DNA from: Sediminihaliea albiluteola | GTDB lineage: Bacteria > Pseudomonadota > Gammaproteobacteria > Pseudomonadales > Halieaceae | Reading direction: 5' to 3' | Length of the DNA stretch: 64,000 nucleotides | Assembly: GCF_014077625.1 (NCBI RefSeq) | Contig: NZ_JACFXU010000013.1 | Span: 248,001-312,000, forward strand | Shown here: piece after piece, positions 9,866 to 19,212 of the stretch | Numbering within the stretch: position 1 is the stretch's first letter | Layout: every line of letters starts with the position of its first letter | Notes under the pieces: model-generated | Seen by the model: the letters and a program-made list of their open reading frames with translations, nothing else | What the model was told of the DNA's origin: nothing | Database searches by the model: none | Translations under genes and position numbers: made by a program

Positions 9866-11050
9866 ATGATGGCAAGCAAAGGTAATGTGTTAGTAGTTGA
9901 TGATGACCCGGCGCGTGCCCAGGGTCTAGCCGACATTGTTGCGTCTGCAGGTTTCCATGTCGAGGTAGTCAGCGATATCCAGAGCTCGCACTTCGCCTTG
10001 GCGGGCAATTCAGAACTAGACGTTATTCTTTGCGAACTAGACCTCGAGGGTGTGTCTTGGGACGCAGTTCGGCCTATCCTTAGAGAGATGGACATTCAAG
10101 TGCCGGCCATCATGCTCTCTGATCAGGCTGAAGTGAGCCGGATGATGACTGCTTTACGTTTGGGCGCCAGTGATTTTTTTGTGCACCCAGTGAAAGATGT
10201 CGAGGCTTTGATTAAATCGATTGAGCGCTGCGTCCGTCAGCGGCAATTGCGCCGAGAGCTCGATGAGTCCCGTAAGCGCCTAGAAAAGGCTAATACCGAA
10301 TTGCGCGGTACGATAAAAATGCTGGAGCAGGATCAGCAAGCCGGCCGCCAAGTGCAGCTTAGTATGCTGCCAGCAACGCCTTTAGTACTCGGTGATTACA
10401 GTTTCAGCCACACGGTTATTCCCTCACTGTTTCTCAGTGGTGACTTCACCGATTACTTCACCATCGGCACCCGCTATGTGGTGTTTTTTATCGCCGATGT
10501 GTCTGGGCACGGTAGTTCTTCAGCTTTTGCCACGGTGCTTTTAAAGAACTTGTTTGCTCGCAAGCGCTCAGATTTCAACCGCAAAAATGACAGCACGATT
10601 TTGAGCCCAGTGGCCATGTTGCACCGAGCCAACAAAGAACTGTTATGCTTAGATGTCGGCAAGTTTGCCACCATGGTCGTTGGCCTTATAGACATGGAAC
10701 AGAACACGCTGTGCTATAGCATCGCTGGTCACCTGCCACAGCCTTTATTGGTCTCCGATGAAGGTGTTTCTTATCTCACAGGCGAGGGCTCGGCAGTGGG
10801 CTTGATGGAGGATAGCGAGTATCAGGAATGCCAGATTGGGCTGCCAAACAACTTCACACTGGCGCTCTTTACCGATGGCATCCTAGAAATTTTGCCGCGC
10901 GATGATCTGATTGGCAAAGAGGCCTATTTATTGCAGTCGTTTGAGGACTTGACGGAGTCTCCGGCTGCTATGGTTGAACGCCTGGGTCTGAAGCGAGTTG
11001 ATGCCGCCCCAGATGACATTGCTGCGTTGTTTGTGACTAAGCGGAGTTGA
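9866..11050 (+). CDS. Receiver-domain PP2C (SpoIIE/RsbU-type) serine phosphatase with degenerate receiver
   Basis: 394-residue cytoplasmic protein with a CheY-like receiver (about 7-120), a coiled-coil linker (about 121-170) and a PP2C/SpoIIE phosphatase domain (about 175-392). The phosphatase metal motifs are present: DVSGHG, LFTDGILE and the late DD in APDDIAALF. In the receiver the acidic pocket DDD (12-14) is kept. The position expected for the phosphorylated Asp is Glu57 (ILCELDLEG), and the conserved Lys before Pro is His107 (FFVHPV). Classical phospho-control is therefore unlikely. The gene sits one base upstream of the STAS gene, its likely substrate. Tandem ATGs at 9866 and 9869 leave the exact start open. 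Confidence 0.93.
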   Translation: MMASKGNVLVVDDDPARAQGLADIVASAGFHVEVVSDIQSSHFALAGNSELDVILCELDLEGVSWDAVRPILREMDIQVPAIMLSDQAEVSRMMTALRLGASDFFVHPVKDVEALIKSIERCVRQRQLRRELDESRKRLEKANTELRGTIKMLEQDQQAGRQVQLSMLPATPLVLGDYSFSHTVIPSLFLSGDFTDYFTIGTRYVVFFIADVSGHGSSSAFATVLLKNLFARKRSDFNRKNDSTILSPVAMLHRANKELLCLDVGKFATMVVGLIDMEQNTLCYSIAGHLPQPLLVSDEGVSYLTGEGSAVGLMEDSEYQECQIGLPNNFTLALFTDGILEILPRDDLIGKEAYLLQSFEDLTESPAAMVERLGLKRVDAAPDDIAALFVTKRS

Positions 11051-11051
11051 T

Positions 11052-11534
11052 GTGTCAGAAGGTAGGATTCTAGCTGCTACTCAAGATGGCGCATACGTAA
11101 TCCGCATGGAAGGGGATGTACGTTTAACCCTGTGCACCACCATCGATGAGTTTATGCAGCGTATGTTTGCTGATCCAGAGTTTGTCAGTGTTTGGGTAGA
11201 CCTTTGCGACACCGAAGGACTCGATAGCACAACTTTGGGGATGTTGGCTAAGCTGGCTCTAGAAGCCTATGAGCGCTTTGGCTTTCGTCCAGCGCTGTAT
11301 AGTTGTAGCCCGAGTATTAATCGTCTGCTGTCTAGCATGGGCTTTCAGCGCTTGTTCGATCTACACGAAGAGCTCTGTGGCAATACTCTGGGTATTGATG
11401 AGATTCCCCACGTCGAAGGATCTGAGCAAGCTGTCAAGGATAAAGTGATTGAAGCCCACCGCGTATTGATGGGCTTAAGTGAAGAAAACCGTGCTCGCTT
11501 TTCTGATTTAATGGCCGCCTTGGAGCGCTCTTAG
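11052..11534 (+). CDS. STAS-domain anti-sigma-factor antagonist-like protein
   Basis: 160-residue protein whose first ~100 residues form a STAS domain. The motif DTEGLDSTTLGMLAKL at about 53-68 aligns with the SpoIIAA/RsbV phosphorylation site; Ser59 is the expected phospho-acceptor. A helical tail follows. It is translated from GTG 11052, one base after the phosphatase stop, with a ribosome site GGAG at 11043-11046, so the two are coupled. The family logic is that the PP2C phosphatase dephosphorylates the STAS protein, which then binds an anti-sigma or HPt/kinase partner. No kinase or anti-sigma gene is in the window. Confidence 0.9.
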   Translation: MSEGRILAATQDGAYVIRMEGDVRLTLCTTIDEFMQRMFADPEFVSVWVDLCDTEGLDSTTLGMLAKLALEAYERFGFRPALYSCSPSINRLLSSMGFQRLFDLHEELCGNTLGIDEIPHVEGSEQAVKDKVIEAHRVLMGLSEENRARFSDLMAALERS

Positions 11535-11552
11535 CTCGAGCGAGGCCTTGTT

Positions 11553-12008
11553 CTAGCGCTGTTTTTGAGCGCTCTTAGCCAGCAGTTTACAGCGTATATA
11601 TTCGGAGTGAGGCACGTAAGTCAGGTCTGCGACTTGTCGAATCAAAGCCTCTTCGTACTTATCTAGATTGCCGTCGGCGTAAGCCACCCGCCACATCGCC
11701 AGTATCAGTGAAGACTTAGCTTCTGCATCAAAATTATCGTTAATCAGGCGGGTAAATTCGTACAGAGAGGTGGCTTGTTCCACACGTGCTTGGGCTTGCT
11801 GAACTAAGGCCTGCACCTCTTCGCGTGGCAGGGCTAAGCTGTCACAGAGCAGCTCCTGCATAAGCTGCTGTTCGCGGCTGTCTTGCTCGAAGTCAGCTTG
11901 GGCAGTTTCTACTAGTATGGCAGCAGTGGCTAAGTTTAAGCGCTGCTGGAGAGCTTCAGGGCTCTCCTTTGCAGGCTGTACAAATAGAGATTTCAATGCT
12001 TGGATCAT
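11553..12008 (-). CDS. TerB-family (tellurite resistance B-like) protein
   Basis: 151-residue soluble, all-helical, acidic protein with the TerB/DjlA-like pattern: a helix rich in E/Q ([18 protein letters not shown]) and the later [24 protein letters not shown]. The latter carries the conserved acidic DGxxxxxE motif that probably binds metal in TerB. The ATG overlaps the stop of the transaldolase gene by four bases, so it is the last gene of a tal-terB pair. Its biochemical role is unknown in this context; no other ter genes are nearby. Confidence 0.85.
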   Translation of the reverse strand: MIQALKSLFVQPAKESPEALQQRLNLATAAILVETAQADFEQDSREQQLMQELLCDSLALPREEVQALVQQAQARVEQATSLYEFTRLINDNFDAEAKSSLILAMWRVAYADGNLDKYEEALIRQVADLTYVPHSEYIRCKLLAKSAQKQR

Positions 12009-12958
12009 GTGCCGCTGATTAGTTTCTCCAGTTTGATTTGGTCGCCAATAAAGTTGCGAATACCTTCAGCGAGTTTTTCTGTGGCCATGGCGTCGTTATT
12101 CAGATCCAGTCGGAAACTGGCCTCATCAGTGGCGGCGCGGGCCTCACTCGAAGAGGCTGAGCTAGGATCTAAGCGGCGAGGGAGTTCACCCTTATCTGCT
12201 GCTAGTTCGGCCAGTAGAGCGGGGCTGATGGTGAGTCGGTCACAGCCTGCCAGTGCTTCAATTTCACCGGCATTGCGGAAGCTGGCACCCATCACGACGG
12301 TTTGGTAGCCGTGTTGTTTGTAATAGTTGTAGATGCGGGTGACCGACTGGACGCCAGGGTCTTGTCCGGCATTGCTAACGACGAGCTCAGTATTGGCTTT
12401 GTACCAGTCTAAAATGCGGCCGACAAAAGGCGAGATAAGGTAGACTCCTGCCTCGGCACAAGCTGCGGCCTGAGAGAAGCCAAATAGCAGTGTCAGGTTG
12501 CAGTTGATGCCGTCTTTTTCCAATTGCTCGGCTGCGCGAATGCCTTCCCAGGTGGCGGCAATTTTGATCAGAATTCGTTTCCGCTCAATACCTGCATCTT
12601 CGTACATAGCAATTAATTTACGGGCTCGATCAATCGTCCCCTGCAGGTTAAAAGAGAGCCGAGCATCCACTTCGGTTGAGATACGTCCCGGCACGATGTC
12701 GAGAATTTCGCGGCCGACATCCACGGCAAAACGGTCACAGCAATTGGCCAGTTGTTCGGCATTAGTGCCGCCTTGAGTTAGCGACCAATCTCGCGCCTGC
12801 TCTAGAAGTTTGGCGTAGTGGGGGAGAGCCGCAGCTTTTAAGAGCAGCGAAGGATTGGTGGTGGCATCTTGGGGTTGGAATTGGCGAATGGCTTCTATAT
12901 CGCCAGTATCGGCGACTACATCGGTCATCGCCTTGAGGCGTTCAAGTTTGTTTGACAT
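12005..12958 (-). CDS. tal: Transaldolase
   Basis: Pentose-phosphate-pathway enzyme moving a dihydroxyacetone unit from sedoheptulose 7-phosphate to glyceraldehyde 3-phosphate. At 317 residues it matches E. coli TalB. The Schiff-base lysine is Lys132 in [12 protein letters not shown], and the conserved N-terminal [15 protein letters not shown] is present. It lies 14 bp downstream of dusA on the same strand and overlaps terB by 4 bp, so the three genes probably form one operon. Confidence 0.97.
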   Translation of the reverse strand: MSNKLERLKAMTDVVADTGDIEAIRQFQPQDATTNPSLLLKAAALPHYAKLLEQARDWSLTQGGTNAEQLANCCDRFAVDVGREILDIVPGRISTEVDARLSFNLQGTIDRARKLIAMYEDAGIERKRILIKIAATWEGIRAAEQLEKDGINCNLTLLFGFSQAAACAEAGVYLISPFVGRILDWYKANTELVVSNAGQDPGVQSVTRIYNYYKQHGYQTVVMGASFRNAGEIEALAGCDRLTISPALLAELAADKGELPRRLDPSSASSSEARAATDEASFRLDLNNDAMATEKLAEGIRNFIGDQIKLEKLISGT

Positions 12959-12972
12959 ATTTACGTTCCGTA

Positions 12973-14013
12973 TTATGCGACGCTATTGCTTGCGACGGTG
13001 TTGGCTTCCCGAACCAAGTGGAAAGCTTGGCGCAACACCTCAATCCCTGCGTCGGCTTTATAGGCGTTCTCACTCAGGTGGCGCCGGAATTTACGAGCAC
13101 CGTGAACTCCCTGATACAGGCCCAGTATGTGCCGCGTAATATGGTTCAGTTTGGCGCCCGAAGCTAATTGTTGCTCTACATAGGGGAGCAGTCCATGCAT
13201 TACATCATCGCGATTGTGGGCCGTTTTGTCTATCCCGAATAGCAGCGGGTCTACCTCTGCCAGACGCCAGGGGTTCTGATAGGCTTCCCGGCCCAGCATG
13301 ACCCCGTCGAGATGTTCTAAGTGCCTTTGGCACTCATCCAAATCTTGAATACCGCCGTTCACGACAATGCACAATTCGGGAAAGTCTCGCTTTAACTGGT
13401 AAACCCAAGGGTAGTTGAGCGGGGGCACTTCGCGGTTTTCCTTGGGCGACAGTCCCTGTAGCCAGGCTTTGCGGGCGTGCACGATAAATACTTCACAACC
13501 GGCTTCTGCCACTGGCTTCACAAAGTCGACTAATTGCTGATAGCTTTCCATGTCGTCAATGCCGATGCGATGCTTTACGGTGACAGCAATACCGCAGGCC
13601 TCGCGCATGGCTCGCACACAGTCGGCAACGAGTGCCGGCCGGGCCATTAAGCAAGCACCAAACATACCTGACTGCACCCGGTCTGAAGGGCAGCCACAGT
13701 TGAGGTTTACTTCATCGTAGCCCCATTCCTCGGCCCAGCGGGCACAGCGTGCTAAATCACTGGGCTCAGAGCCGCCTAGCTGCAAAGCTACTGGGTGTTC
13801 GACCGCGTTGTAGTGTAAGAAGCGCTCTCGGTCACCGTGGATCAGGGCGCCGGTGGTCACCATTTCGGTATATAAGCGCGCCTTTTTGCTGAGTAAGCGC
13901 CAAAAAAAACGGCAGTGGTGATCCGACCAGTCGAGCATGGGCGCAATACAAAAGCGGTGGGAAGAGTCTGGCGCTGGCCTGGTAGGTGCTTGAGTCAAGG
14001 TCGAGATGTCCAA
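12973..14013 (-). CDS. dusA: tRNA-dihydrouridine(20/20a) synthase DusA
   Basis: Flavin-dependent enzyme reducing U20/U20a in the tRNA D-loop. The 346-residue TIM-barrel protein carries the FMN-binding N-terminal motif [17 protein letters not shown], the DusA-typical [13 protein letters not shown], and [12 protein letters not shown] with the catalytic Cys108. HRIGIDD and VNGGIQDL provide further substrate and flavin contacts. It is the first gene of the dusA-tal-terB operon. The assignment to DusA rather than DusB or DusC follows these motifs. Confidence 0.97.
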   Translation of the reverse strand: MDISTLTQAPTRPAPDSSHRFCIAPMLDWSDHHCRFFWRLLSKKARLYTEMVTTGALIHGDRERFLHYNAVEHPVALQLGGSEPSDLARCARWAEEWGYDEVNLNCGCPSDRVQSGMFGACLMARPALVADCVRAMREACGIAVTVKHRIGIDDMESYQQLVDFVKPVAEAGCEVFIVHARKAWLQGLSPKENREVPPLNYPWVYQLKRDFPELCIVVNGGIQDLDECQRHLEHLDGVMLGREAYQNPWRLAEVDPLLFGIDKTAHNRDDVMHGLLPYVEQQLASGAKLNHITRHILGLYQGVHGARKFRRHLSENAYKADAGIEVLRQAFHLVREANTVASNSVA

Positions 14014-14199
14014 GTTGTTGAGTGGCCAGCGAAGACAGGGGCCACCATGTGCTGAGGAGTTTGAAAGGCTTATTATGCCATTGTGGAGCTAGTTTTTCTG
14101 CGCCCTTGTCGCTGCGCAATTCGCAGTAGGCTATGCTCCCACAGCGATGTTGTATAGCGCTGTGTATTATGGCGCGGTATTTTTGACAGGATAAGTGAG

Positions 14200-15246
14200 A
14201 TGCTCTGCCGCTTGATTGCTCGATTACTCGTTTTACTACCCATGCTATGGCTTGCCCAGGGTGTTGCTCAGGCCGGCACTTTGTTGGTAGCTAATAAGGC
14301 CGAGGGTTCGGTAACGCTATTGCGCAGCCCAGGCTTTGAGCGTCTCGCGACGCTGCCTACAGGGCAGGGGCCCCATGAAATTGCACTGTCCCCGGAGGGC
14401 TTGCGTGCTTTGGTGAGTAACTATGGCAGTGCCGAGCAAGCCGGCAGTAGTTTAACTTTGCTCGACTTGGCCAAGCTGCGTGCGGTGGCGACTATTGAGC
14501 TGCCTCCTGGCAGTCGGCCCCATGGCCTAGCTTGGATCAGTGCCGATAAAGCCGTCGTCACAGCTGAAGGCTTGCGCGAGCTGTTGCTGATTGATGTGGC
14601 AGCAGCAGAGCTCAGTCAGCGTATCCCCATAGATCAAGAGGGTATGCACATGCTGACCGTTTCCCGCGATGGTCAGCGAGCATGGGTTGCTAATTTGCTG
14701 TCGGGCACGGTGTCAGCCATAGATTTAGTCACTTTCAAAAAGTTGGGAGATGCTGTGTCAGGCGCTGGCGCAGAGGGTATTGCGCTAGTGCGCGATGGGC
14801 ATGAACTTTGGGTGAGTAACCGTGAAGCCGATACGATATCGGTATTTGATGCGCTCACGCTGGATAAACTTGCCGATATCCCTGCGCTGGGTTTTCCGAT
14901 TCGCCTAGAGTCGGATGAGAGACGCGGTCTAGTTTACGCAAGTTTGGCTCGCGCTGATGCCATGGCGGTTATTGACGTGCAGCAGCGCAAACTCATCCGC
15001 CGTATTGATTTTGATATAGCAGCCGCCGATACGCAGCCAAGCATGTTAGCCGCTGATGCTAGCAGTGGCTCGGTCCCGGTCGGGCTGAAGTTGACCGGGG
15101 CCGGGGAGTTTTTGATTGTGGCTCATAGCAATGCCGATTTGCTCAGTGCTTGGGACCCTAACAAACTCGAATTGCTGCAGATCTTCTCTGCTGGGCAGGA
15201 GCCCGACGGCATGGCTTGGACATGGATTGACCTGCCGCTTCGCTAG
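14200..15246 (+). CDS. Exported YVTN-type beta-propeller protein
   Basis: 348-residue protein with a signal peptide (residues 1-25, cleavage near AQA-GTLL), followed by about seven 40-50-residue blades of the YVTN/lactonase-like propeller type. Blade motifs include PHEIALSPEGLRALVSNYG, MLTVSRDGQRAWVANLLSG, EGIALVRDGHELWVSNREAD and GEFLIVAHSNADLLSAWD. Such periplasmic propellers serve in binding or in redox-cofactor systems, but nothing here fixes a role. The stop codon abuts the stop of fbpC with no spacer; the two are convergent. Function unknown. Confidence 0.88.
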   Translation: MLCRLIARLLVLLPMLWLAQGVAQAGTLLVANKAEGSVTLLRSPGFERLATLPTGQGPHEIALSPEGLRALVSNYGSAEQAGSSLTLLDLAKLRAVATIELPPGSRPHGLAWISADKAVVTAEGLRELLLIDVAAAELSQRIPIDQEGMHMLTVSRDGQRAWVANLLSGTVSAIDLVTFKKLGDAVSGAGAEGIALVRDGHELWVSNREADTISVFDALTLDKLADIPALGFPIRLESDERRGLVYASLARADAMAVIDVQQRKLIRRIDFDIAAADTQPSMLAADASSGSVPVGLKLTGAGEFLIVAHSNADLLSAWDPNKLELLQIFSAGQEPDGMAWTWIDLPLR

Positions 15247-16305
15247 TTAGCTCTGCGCTTCTTTAAGTGCTGGGAATACCACCACGTGCTGTAGATTAAA
15301 TTTCACCGAGAGGGTTTGTCCGACACTGCGATCAACGTGACTTGGCGTCATGCAGGGCACGCTCTGGCCATCCGGCAGGCCGAGCTCGTAGAGATAGTGC
15401 GCCCCTCTAAAGGATTTACTGACGATGGGTAAGCTGAGGCTACTAAAGTCATCGTATTCGACATCATCGGGGCGCACCAGCAGGCGCAGTGATTCACCGG
15501 CTTGCCAGTGGCGGTGCCCCATATCCAGAATTCCTAAGCCATTGTCCAGTTCACCAGTGTCATCGACCGAGACCGTGATAATGCTTCCCTGACCGATAAA
15601 CTCGGCGACAAACTCGCTGGCTGGATTATGGTAGAGGTTGTAGGGGGTGTCGATTTGTACCACTCGGCCATCGCGCATCAGCGTGATTTGGTCGGCCACG
15701 GCAAAGGCTTCATTTTGGTCGTGGGTCACCAAAATCGCGGTCACGCCATTGCGCTTGAGCAGTTGCCGTACTTCGGTGGCTAATTGCTCACGCAGTTCGC
15801 TATCGAGGTTGGAGAAGGGTTCGTCTAGGAGCAGAATTTCAGGGTTGGGTGCCAGAGCCCTAGCAAGTGCTACACGTTGTTGCTGGCCACCGGAGAGTTC
15901 GTGTGGATAGGATTTTGCGTAGGCTTCAAGGTTCACCAGCGACAGCATTTCCTGGACCCGCTGAGCACGGGATTTGCGGTCCATGGCGTGCAGCCCAAAG
16001 CCGACATTGCGCTGTACATTCAGGTGTGGAAACAGCGCAAAATCTTGAAATACCATCCCTACTTTGCGCTGCTCAGGGGGCAGTTGTGCTCCAGGGCGAC
16101 TAATGGCCTGGCCGCGCAGCTTAATCGTGCCAGCCGATACCTGCTCAAAGCCAGCAATTGCTCGTAACAAGGTGGTTTTACCGCAGCCAGAAGGCCCTAA
16201 CAGGCAACCGATCTGGCCCTGCTCAAGGCTTAAAGTCACTTCTTGTGCGGCGGTATAGTCACCGTAGCTCACGGCAACCCCTTGTAGTGCCAACTGGCTA
16301 TTCAT
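15247..16305 (-). CDS. fbpC: Ferric iron ABC transporter, ATP-binding protein (FbpC/AfuC type)
   Basis: 352-residue ATPase of the ferric importer. Walker A GPSGCGKTT is at 37-45, the Q-loop in VFQDFALFPHL, signature LSGGQ at 137-141 and Walker B ILLLDEPFSNLD at about 157-168. A C-terminal TOBE-like regulatory domain carries LRLLVRPDDVEYDD. It overlaps the permease gene by 8 bp and is last in the operon. The family also includes polyamine and sulfate ATPases, but the partner binding protein points to Fe(III). Confidence 0.93.
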   Translation of the reverse strand: MNSQLALQGVAVSYGDYTAAQEVTLSLEQGQIGCLLGPSGCGKTTLLRAIAGFEQVSAGTIKLRGQAISRPGAQLPPEQRKVGMVFQDFALFPHLNVQRNVGFGLHAMDRKSRAQRVQEMLSLVNLEAYAKSYPHELSGGQQQRVALARALAPNPEILLLDEPFSNLDSELREQLATEVRQLLKRNGVTAILVTHDQNEAFAVADQITLMRDGRVVQIDTPYNLYHNPASEFVAEFIGQGSIITVSVDDTGELDNGLGILDMGHRHWQAGESLRLLVRPDDVEYDDFSSLSLPIVSKSFRGAHYLYELGLPDGQSVPCMTPSHVDRSVGQTLSVKFNLQHVVVFPALKEAQS

Positions 16306-18007
16306 GATGGTCCTTATTCAGTTGTTTGGCTCGGGGATGAATCGCAGCAGTGGCGCTGCTGGTGCGGGTCATCAAGGTGACCGGCAGCAAGCCAATTAAT
16401 ACAATGGCCAGGGCGGGCAGGGCGGCATCGGCTAGGCGCTCATCGGAGGCTAGTTCGTAGGCCCGCACGGCCAAAGTATTGAAGTTAAAAGGCCGCAGTA
16501 TCAGCGTAGTAGGTAACTCTTTAAGTACGTCGACAAAGACTAAGAGTAGGGCGGTTGCCACCGAGCCACGCAGCATGGGTAGGTGAATGTGTTGCAATAC
16601 CTGCAGCGGTCCTTTGCCCAGAGAGCGTGCCGACTCGTCGATGCTGGGGCGAATCCGCGCTAGGCCAGAATCCACAGTTTGCAGTGAGACAGATAAAAAG
16701 CGTACCACATAGGCAAATACCAGTGCCGCCAGCGTTCCACTGAGCACTAAACCGGTGGAGATATTGAAATGCTCGCGCATCAGTGCATCCACGCGGTTAT
16801 CCATCCAAGCAAAAGGAATTAATACACCCACGGCAATGACCGTGCCGGGCACTGCGTAGCCCATCGAGGAGACTCTCGCTGCTTGACGTTCCAGCGGGCC
16901 TGGGTGCAGGCGCTTGCCATAGGCGAGAATCAAGGCCAGCACTAGACAGCAAGTTGATGCGATGGCAGCCAGGGTGAAACTGCTGGTGACTAGGGTCATA
17001 AAACCACTGACATCAGTGCTGGCGAGGCGCTCGCTGGCCCAGCTAGCTAACTGCAAGGCGGGCAGCAAAAAGCCAGCAGTAACAATGGTCAATGCCAGCA
17101 AAAAGGCACAGCCAGCACGCCAGCCCTTGAGCATGATCCGGGTTGGTTTTTGCTGTACCGAGTTGTGGTGGAAGCGCATGCGGCGACGGGAATACTGTTC
17201 CAGTACAAAGAGAATAAATACAAACAGTAGGAGGAAGGCAGCTAATTGAGCTGCTGCGCGCAGTTCACCTAAGCCGTACCAGGTGCGGAAAATACCTGTG
17301 GTGAAGGTGCTAACTCCGAAATAATCGACGGTGCCAAAATCAGCCAAGGCTTCCATTAATGCCAAGCTGACGCCGGCGGCGATGGCCGGCCGGGCCATTG
17401 GCAAGGCGACTAAAAACAGCGTTTTCCATGGCCCTTTACCTAAACTGCGGCTGGCTTCTAGTACAGCGGTTGATTGTTCACTAAAGGCCACTCGGACCAA
17501 GAGGTATACGTAGGGATACAGAACCAGGGACAGCATGCAGATAGCGCCGCCAAGGGAGCGTATTTCAGGAAAATAATAATCCCCAAAGCCCCAGTCAAAA
17601 TGGCTGCGCAGAGCACTTTGAATTGGCCCCGAGAAGTCGAGCATACCGGTGTAGGTATAGGCGATGATGTAGGCGGGCATCGCCATGGGTAGCAGCAGGG
17701 CCCAATTAAAGACTCTGCGACCCGGGAATTCGCACATGGCGGTGAGCCATGCGGCACTGACTCCCAGCACCAAGGTGCCAGAACCCACCCCGAGCATCAG
17801 CAATAGGGAGTTCAGCACGTAGTCGCGCAGCACCGTATCGAGCAGGTGCTCCCATACCGGGCTGTAGTTCTGTAACAAGCTGGCGACAATGATTAGCACC
17901 GGTATGGCGATAATAGCGGCGGTTAATAGCATAAGGGCACGCCAGCTGAAGCTGCCGCGCCCCCGATGTAACACTTGTGTTGAGGTAGTTGTGGTGTTTA
18001 TTTCCAC
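16298..18007 (-). CDS. fbpB: Ferric iron ABC transporter, fused permease (FbpB type)
   Basis: 569-residue integral membrane protein made of two consecutive BPD-transport-1 permease halves, giving about 12 membrane segments. Each half carries an EAA-type loop (EASRSLGKGPWKTLFLVALP and DESARSLGKGPLQVLQHIHLP), the coupling helices that contact FbpC. This two-in-one architecture is typical of FbpB/AfuB/SfuB. The gene overlaps fbpA by 10 bp and fbpC by 8 bp, indicating a tightly coupled operon. Confidence 0.94.
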   Translation of the reverse strand: MEINTTTTSTQVLHRGRGSFSWRALMLLTAAIIAIPVLIIVASLLQNYSPVWEHLLDTVLRDYVLNSLLLMLGVGSGTLVLGVSAAWLTAMCEFPGRRVFNWALLLPMAMPAYIIAYTYTGMLDFSGPIQSALRSHFDWGFGDYYFPEIRSLGGAICMLSLVLYPYVYLLVRVAFSEQSTAVLEASRSLGKGPWKTLFLVALPMARPAIAAGVSLALMEALADFGTVDYFGVSTFTTGIFRTWYGLGELRAAAQLAAFLLLFVFILFVLEQYSRRRMRFHHNSVQQKPTRIMLKGWRAGCAFLLALTIVTAGFLLPALQLASWASERLASTDVSGFMTLVTSSFTLAAIASTCCLVLALILAYGKRLHPGPLERQAARVSSMGYAVPGTVIAVGVLIPFAWMDNRVDALMREHFNISTGLVLSGTLAALVFAYVVRFLSVSLQTVDSGLARIRPSIDESARSLGKGPLQVLQHIHLPMLRGSVATALLLVFVDVLKELPTTLILRPFNFNTLAVRAYELASDERLADAALPALAIVLIGLLPVTLMTRTSSATAAIHPRAKQLNKDHHE

Positions 18008-19041
18008 TTCGCCCGATCCATGGCCATGACTGCTTGAGGATTCAAACGTCCAAGCTCCGTCACGTCAACTGAATCGGCTTTAAAGTCACCCCAAGACTTA
18101 AGTAGTGAACTAGCTTCGATATCTTTGCTAGCCGGATACTCATAATTAGTCTCGGCATACCACTGCTGGGCTTCAGGGCGAGCTAGAAACTCGATCAAGG
18201 CGGTGGCCTCAGCGACATGCTTAGCTGCCTTGGTGACACCGGCGCCACTGATATTAATATGGGTACCGCGATCATCTTGGTTGGGGAAAAATAGCGCCAC
18301 TTTTTGAGCTGCGGCCTGTTCTTCTGGGCTGCCTAATTCGAGCATGGCGCCATAGTAATAGCTGTTGACCAGCGCTAGGTCACATTGCCCTGCAGCTACG
18401 GCCTTGATTTGGTCTCGGTCACCGCCCTGAGGGGGGCGCGCGAAATTAGCCAGTAGCCCTTTAAGCCAGTGTTCGGTGGCTTCTTTGCCCTGGGTAGACA
18501 GCATGCTGGCGACCATGGATTGATTGTAAATATTGTTGGAGGAGCGAACACAGAGTCGCTTGCGCCACTGTGGCTCGGCTAGTGCCTCGTAGGTACTTAA
18601 TTGCTCTGCTTTAACCCGATCGCTGGCATAGGCAATGACCCGCGCCCGCACTGAGAGACCAAACCAATAACCCTCGCTGTCGCGCAGGTGAGCTGGAATC
18701 GCCTGTTCGAGGTACTCGGATTGCACTGCTTGTAGAACACCGGCTTCTTTAGCTCGGTATAGACGGCCTGCATCCACTGTTAACAGCACATCAGCCGGGG
18801 AGTTGCGGCCTTCGGTGCGCAATCGCGTCAGTAGGGCATCGCCGCCACCGGTGATGAGGTTGACGTGGATTCCGGTTTCTTCGCTGAATTTATCCAGCAT
18901 CGGCTTGATCAGTGCTTCCTGCCGAGCGGAGTAGACGTTGACAGTCTTTGCGTAGCTGCTGGGAGTGAAGAGCGCTAGTGAAGCAAATACAGCAAGCAGG
19001 ACAGAAGCCAGTCGGCCCGCAGTCTGATAATTAAAGCGCAT
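17998..19041 (-). CDS. fbpA: Periplasmic Fe(3+)-binding protein (FbpA/FutA type)
   Basis: 347-residue periplasmic binding protein with a signal peptide (cleavage near SYA-KTVN, residue 31). The mature start TVNVYSARQE is the standard opening of the Fbp family. A tyrosine cluster Tyr228-230 (NSYYYGAM) matches the iron-coordinating tyrosines of FbpA. A ribosome site GAGGT precedes the ATG. It is the first gene of the fbpABC operon, and a Fur-box-like site lies 43-61 bp upstream of the start, so expression is probably iron-repressed. Confidence 0.95.
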   Translation of the reverse strand: MRFNYQTAGRLASVLLAVFASLALFTPSSYAKTVNVYSARQEALIKPMLDKFSEETGIHVNLITGGGDALLTRLRTEGRNSPADVLLTVDAGRLYRAKEAGVLQAVQSEYLEQAIPAHLRDSEGYWFGLSVRARVIAYASDRVKAEQLSTYEALAEPQWRKRLCVRSSNNIYNQSMVASMLSTQGKEATEHWLKGLLANFARPPQGGDRDQIKAVAAGQCDLALVNSYYYGAMLELGSPEEQAAAQKVALFFPNQDDRGTHINISGAGVTKAAKHVAEATALIEFLARPEAQQWYAETNYEYPASKDIEASSLLKSWGDFKADSVDVTELGRLNPQAVMAMDRAKWK

Positions 19042-19083
19042 AAATACCTCGTGGGGTTGTTGGACGATTAAAAATGTTCAAAT

Positions 19084-19102
19084 GCAAATGATTCTCACTA
19101 AG
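19084..19102. promoter_or_regulatory. Fur-box-like operator upstream of fbpABC
   Basis: The 19-mer containing AAATGATTCTCA matches the classical Fur consensus (GATAATGATAATCATTATC) at 12 of 19 positions by hand count, including the central ATGAT and TCA cores. It lies between fbpA (minus) and gltX (plus), 43 bp upstream of the fbpA ATG, where a repressor would cover the promoter. Regulation by Fur is inferred from this match and the iron-transport function. Confidence 0.7.
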
Positions 19103-19212
19103 TAAAGCATAGTTGGCGCAGTGAAGCTACATCTGCAAGGCTTGCTTGTGTAGGATTTGGCACCCTGAAACCGTATAATCGCAGCCCCGAAATTAAAAAA
19201 CCCTGGATCGTC

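Noticed and set aside
11523-11579. Repeated 13-mer GAGCGCTCTTAGC at 11523 and 11567
   Set aside because: One copy is in the last codons of the STAS gene and the other in the end of the TerB gene; both contain the palindrome GAGCGCTC and can be explained by codon use. No T-run makes a clear terminator.
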